The notes beneath the pieces were generated by a model. The model made no database searches. It was not told the DNA's origin and worked only from the letters and a program-made list of their open reading frames with translations. A stretch of DNA of 6,167 nucleotides. It comes from an uncultured Aquincola sp. Lineage in GTDB: Bacteria > Pseudomonadota > Gammaproteobacteria > Burkholderiales > Burkholderiaceae. The stretch is taken from NCBI GenBank assembly GCA_937883885.1, contig CAKZXL010000374.1:1-6167 (forward strand), given 5' to 3'. The translations under genes were made by a program, and so were the position numbers. Shown piece by piece: positions 5,403 through 6,167 of the stretch. Each line of letters opens with the position of its first letter. Within the stretch, counting starts at the first letter, position 1.

Positions 5403-6167
5403 ATGGCTGCCCAAGACTACGACGACCCGTTCGGCAACTACATGCCGCCGCTCGACGCCTATGCTGATGAGGCGGGCGCCGCGCAGGCTGACTTCGACAA
5501 CGCCGGCCGTGAGCCGGGTGGCTTCGATGCGAAATCCGAGGAGGCCTACCAGGCGCGCGAGCTCGAGCGAGAGCGTGAGCGCAACGAACTCTACGCTCGT
5601 CTGAATCCCCGTCAGGCCGAGGCTGTCGAGAACCCCGCCGTGAGCTTCCTGGTGCTTGCGGGTGCTGGGAGCGGGAAAACGAGCGTCCTTACAGCCCGCA
5701 TCGCAAAGTTGGTATCGACCGGCAAGACGGCAGCGCGCGGCGTGCTGGCCGTGACGTTCACGAACAAGGCGGCGCAGGAGATGCGCCATCGCCTCGGCAA
5801 GCTGCTAGACAAGCGCTCGGTGCAAGAGCTCTGGATGGGCACATTCCACTCGCTGTGCAACAAGCTGCTGCGCGAGAACTATGAGGCCGCTGGCCTGCCG
5901 AAGTCGTTCGCCATCCTGGACGTCGATGGCCAGGAAGCGCTTTGCCGCGGCATCCTGAAGGACTTCGGCCTGACCAAGGCCTCGGTCAAGGAGGCTGCCA
6001 AGCTCAGGGCGGCAGCCGTCCAGGGCAGCCTTCTCGCCGCGGCTGACCCCTTGGCTGCCGCCGGCGGGCTGGCCGCCGGCGACGTCGAGGACGACGGGGA
6101 GGCCAACGAGTTCGTGACCCCCTCTCAGTGCGCGAAGTACATCTCGTCTCGCAAGGAGTCGCTGCAG
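5403..6167 (+). CDS. UvrD/Rep/PcrA-type superfamily 1A DNA helicase, 3'-truncated by window edge
   Basis: ATP-dependent 3'-5' DNA helicase by family. The window holds 255 residues of an expected ~700 or more. Motifs in order: Q motif LNPRQAEAV (67-75, Gln71), Walker A AGAGSGKT (86-93, Lys92), motif Ia VTFTNKAAQEM (117-127) and motif Ib GTFHSLC (146-152). Then come LLRENYEAAGLPKSFAILD, as in UvrD, and TPSQCAKYISSRKESL (239-254), which corresponds to PPRQAMWYINSQKDEG in E. coli UvrD. Two oddities: an N-terminal extension of ~66 residues (acidic, then a charged ARELERERER helix) before the Q motif, and an Ala-rich then acidic insertion of ~43 residues within 191-238 (subdomain 1B) where UvrD has about five. 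No frame disruption is seen. Whether it is a UvrD orthologue, a Rep/PcrA or an element-specific member cannot be settled without the C-terminal half. It is divergent from rdgC. Confidence 0.92.
   Translation, partial: MAAQDYDDPFGNYMPPLDAYADEAGAAQADFDNAGREPGGFDAKSEEAYQARELERERERNELYARLNPRQAEAVENPAVSFLVLAGAGSGKTSVLTARIAKLVSTGKTAARGVLAVTFTNKAAQEMRHRLGKLLDKRSVQELWMGTFHSLCNKLLRENYEAAGLPKSFAILDVDGQEALCRGILKDFGLTKASVKEAAKLRAAAVQGSLLAAADPLAAAGGLAAGDVEDDGEANEFVTPSQCAKYISSRKESLQ

Overview
High-GC, gene-dense bacterial DNA (roughly 60-65% GC by eye). The ParC resembles the betaproteobacterial (Burkholderiales-like) form, so a betaproteobacterium, or a large plasmid, integrative element or phage living in one, is the best guess. 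That host assignment is inference from remembered family features, not a search result. The layout (parC followed by two acetyltransferases, an rdgC-led operon with tiny membrane proteins, and a divergent UvrD-type helicase) does not look like a standard chromosomal parC or rdgC neighbourhood. I lean towards an accessory replicon carrying its own DNA-maintenance genes.

Region by region: (1) 3-2021, plus strand, is the 3' part of parC (topoisomerase IV subunit A), entering at the left edge just before the catalytic tyrosine. (2) 2018-3110, plus strand, holds two GNAT-fold acetyltransferase genes. The first starts inside the parC stop codon (GTGA overlap). The two proteins share VTRG and GRY motifs as well as the acetyl-CoA loop and look like tandem paralogues. 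(3) 3111-3276 is a short non-coding stretch, then a tentative small acidic ORF ends at 3492. (4) 3499-5133, minus strand, is a tight three-gene operon transcribed rdgC -> 73-residue single-TM protein -> 108-residue single-TM protein. It has a 1-nt stop/start overlap and a 10-nt gap, and runs convergently into the small acidic ORF with only 6 nt between them. (5) 5134-5402 is a divergent control region, visibly more AT-rich than its surroundings. It contains an extended -10 promoter for rdgC, a direct repeat over that -10, and two adjacent inverted repeats on the helicase side. (6) 5403-6167, plus strand, is the N-terminal part of a UvrD/Rep/PcrA-type superfamily 1A helicase that runs off the right edge.

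How the genes may fit together: ParC removes DNA links and supercoils, RdgC is a DNA-binding protein that antagonises RecA loading, and UvrD-family helicases unwind DNA and can strip RecA. The window therefore reads as a DNA topology and recombination-control block, with rdgC and the helicase sharing a regulatory region. The most unusual points are the membrane mini-proteins translationally coupled to rdgC, the acidic 58-residue tail on RdgC, the N-terminal extension and Ala-rich/acidic insertion in the helicase, and the parC-coupled GNAT pair. No tRNA, rRNA, CRISPR array, insertion sequence or convincing intrinsic terminator was seen.
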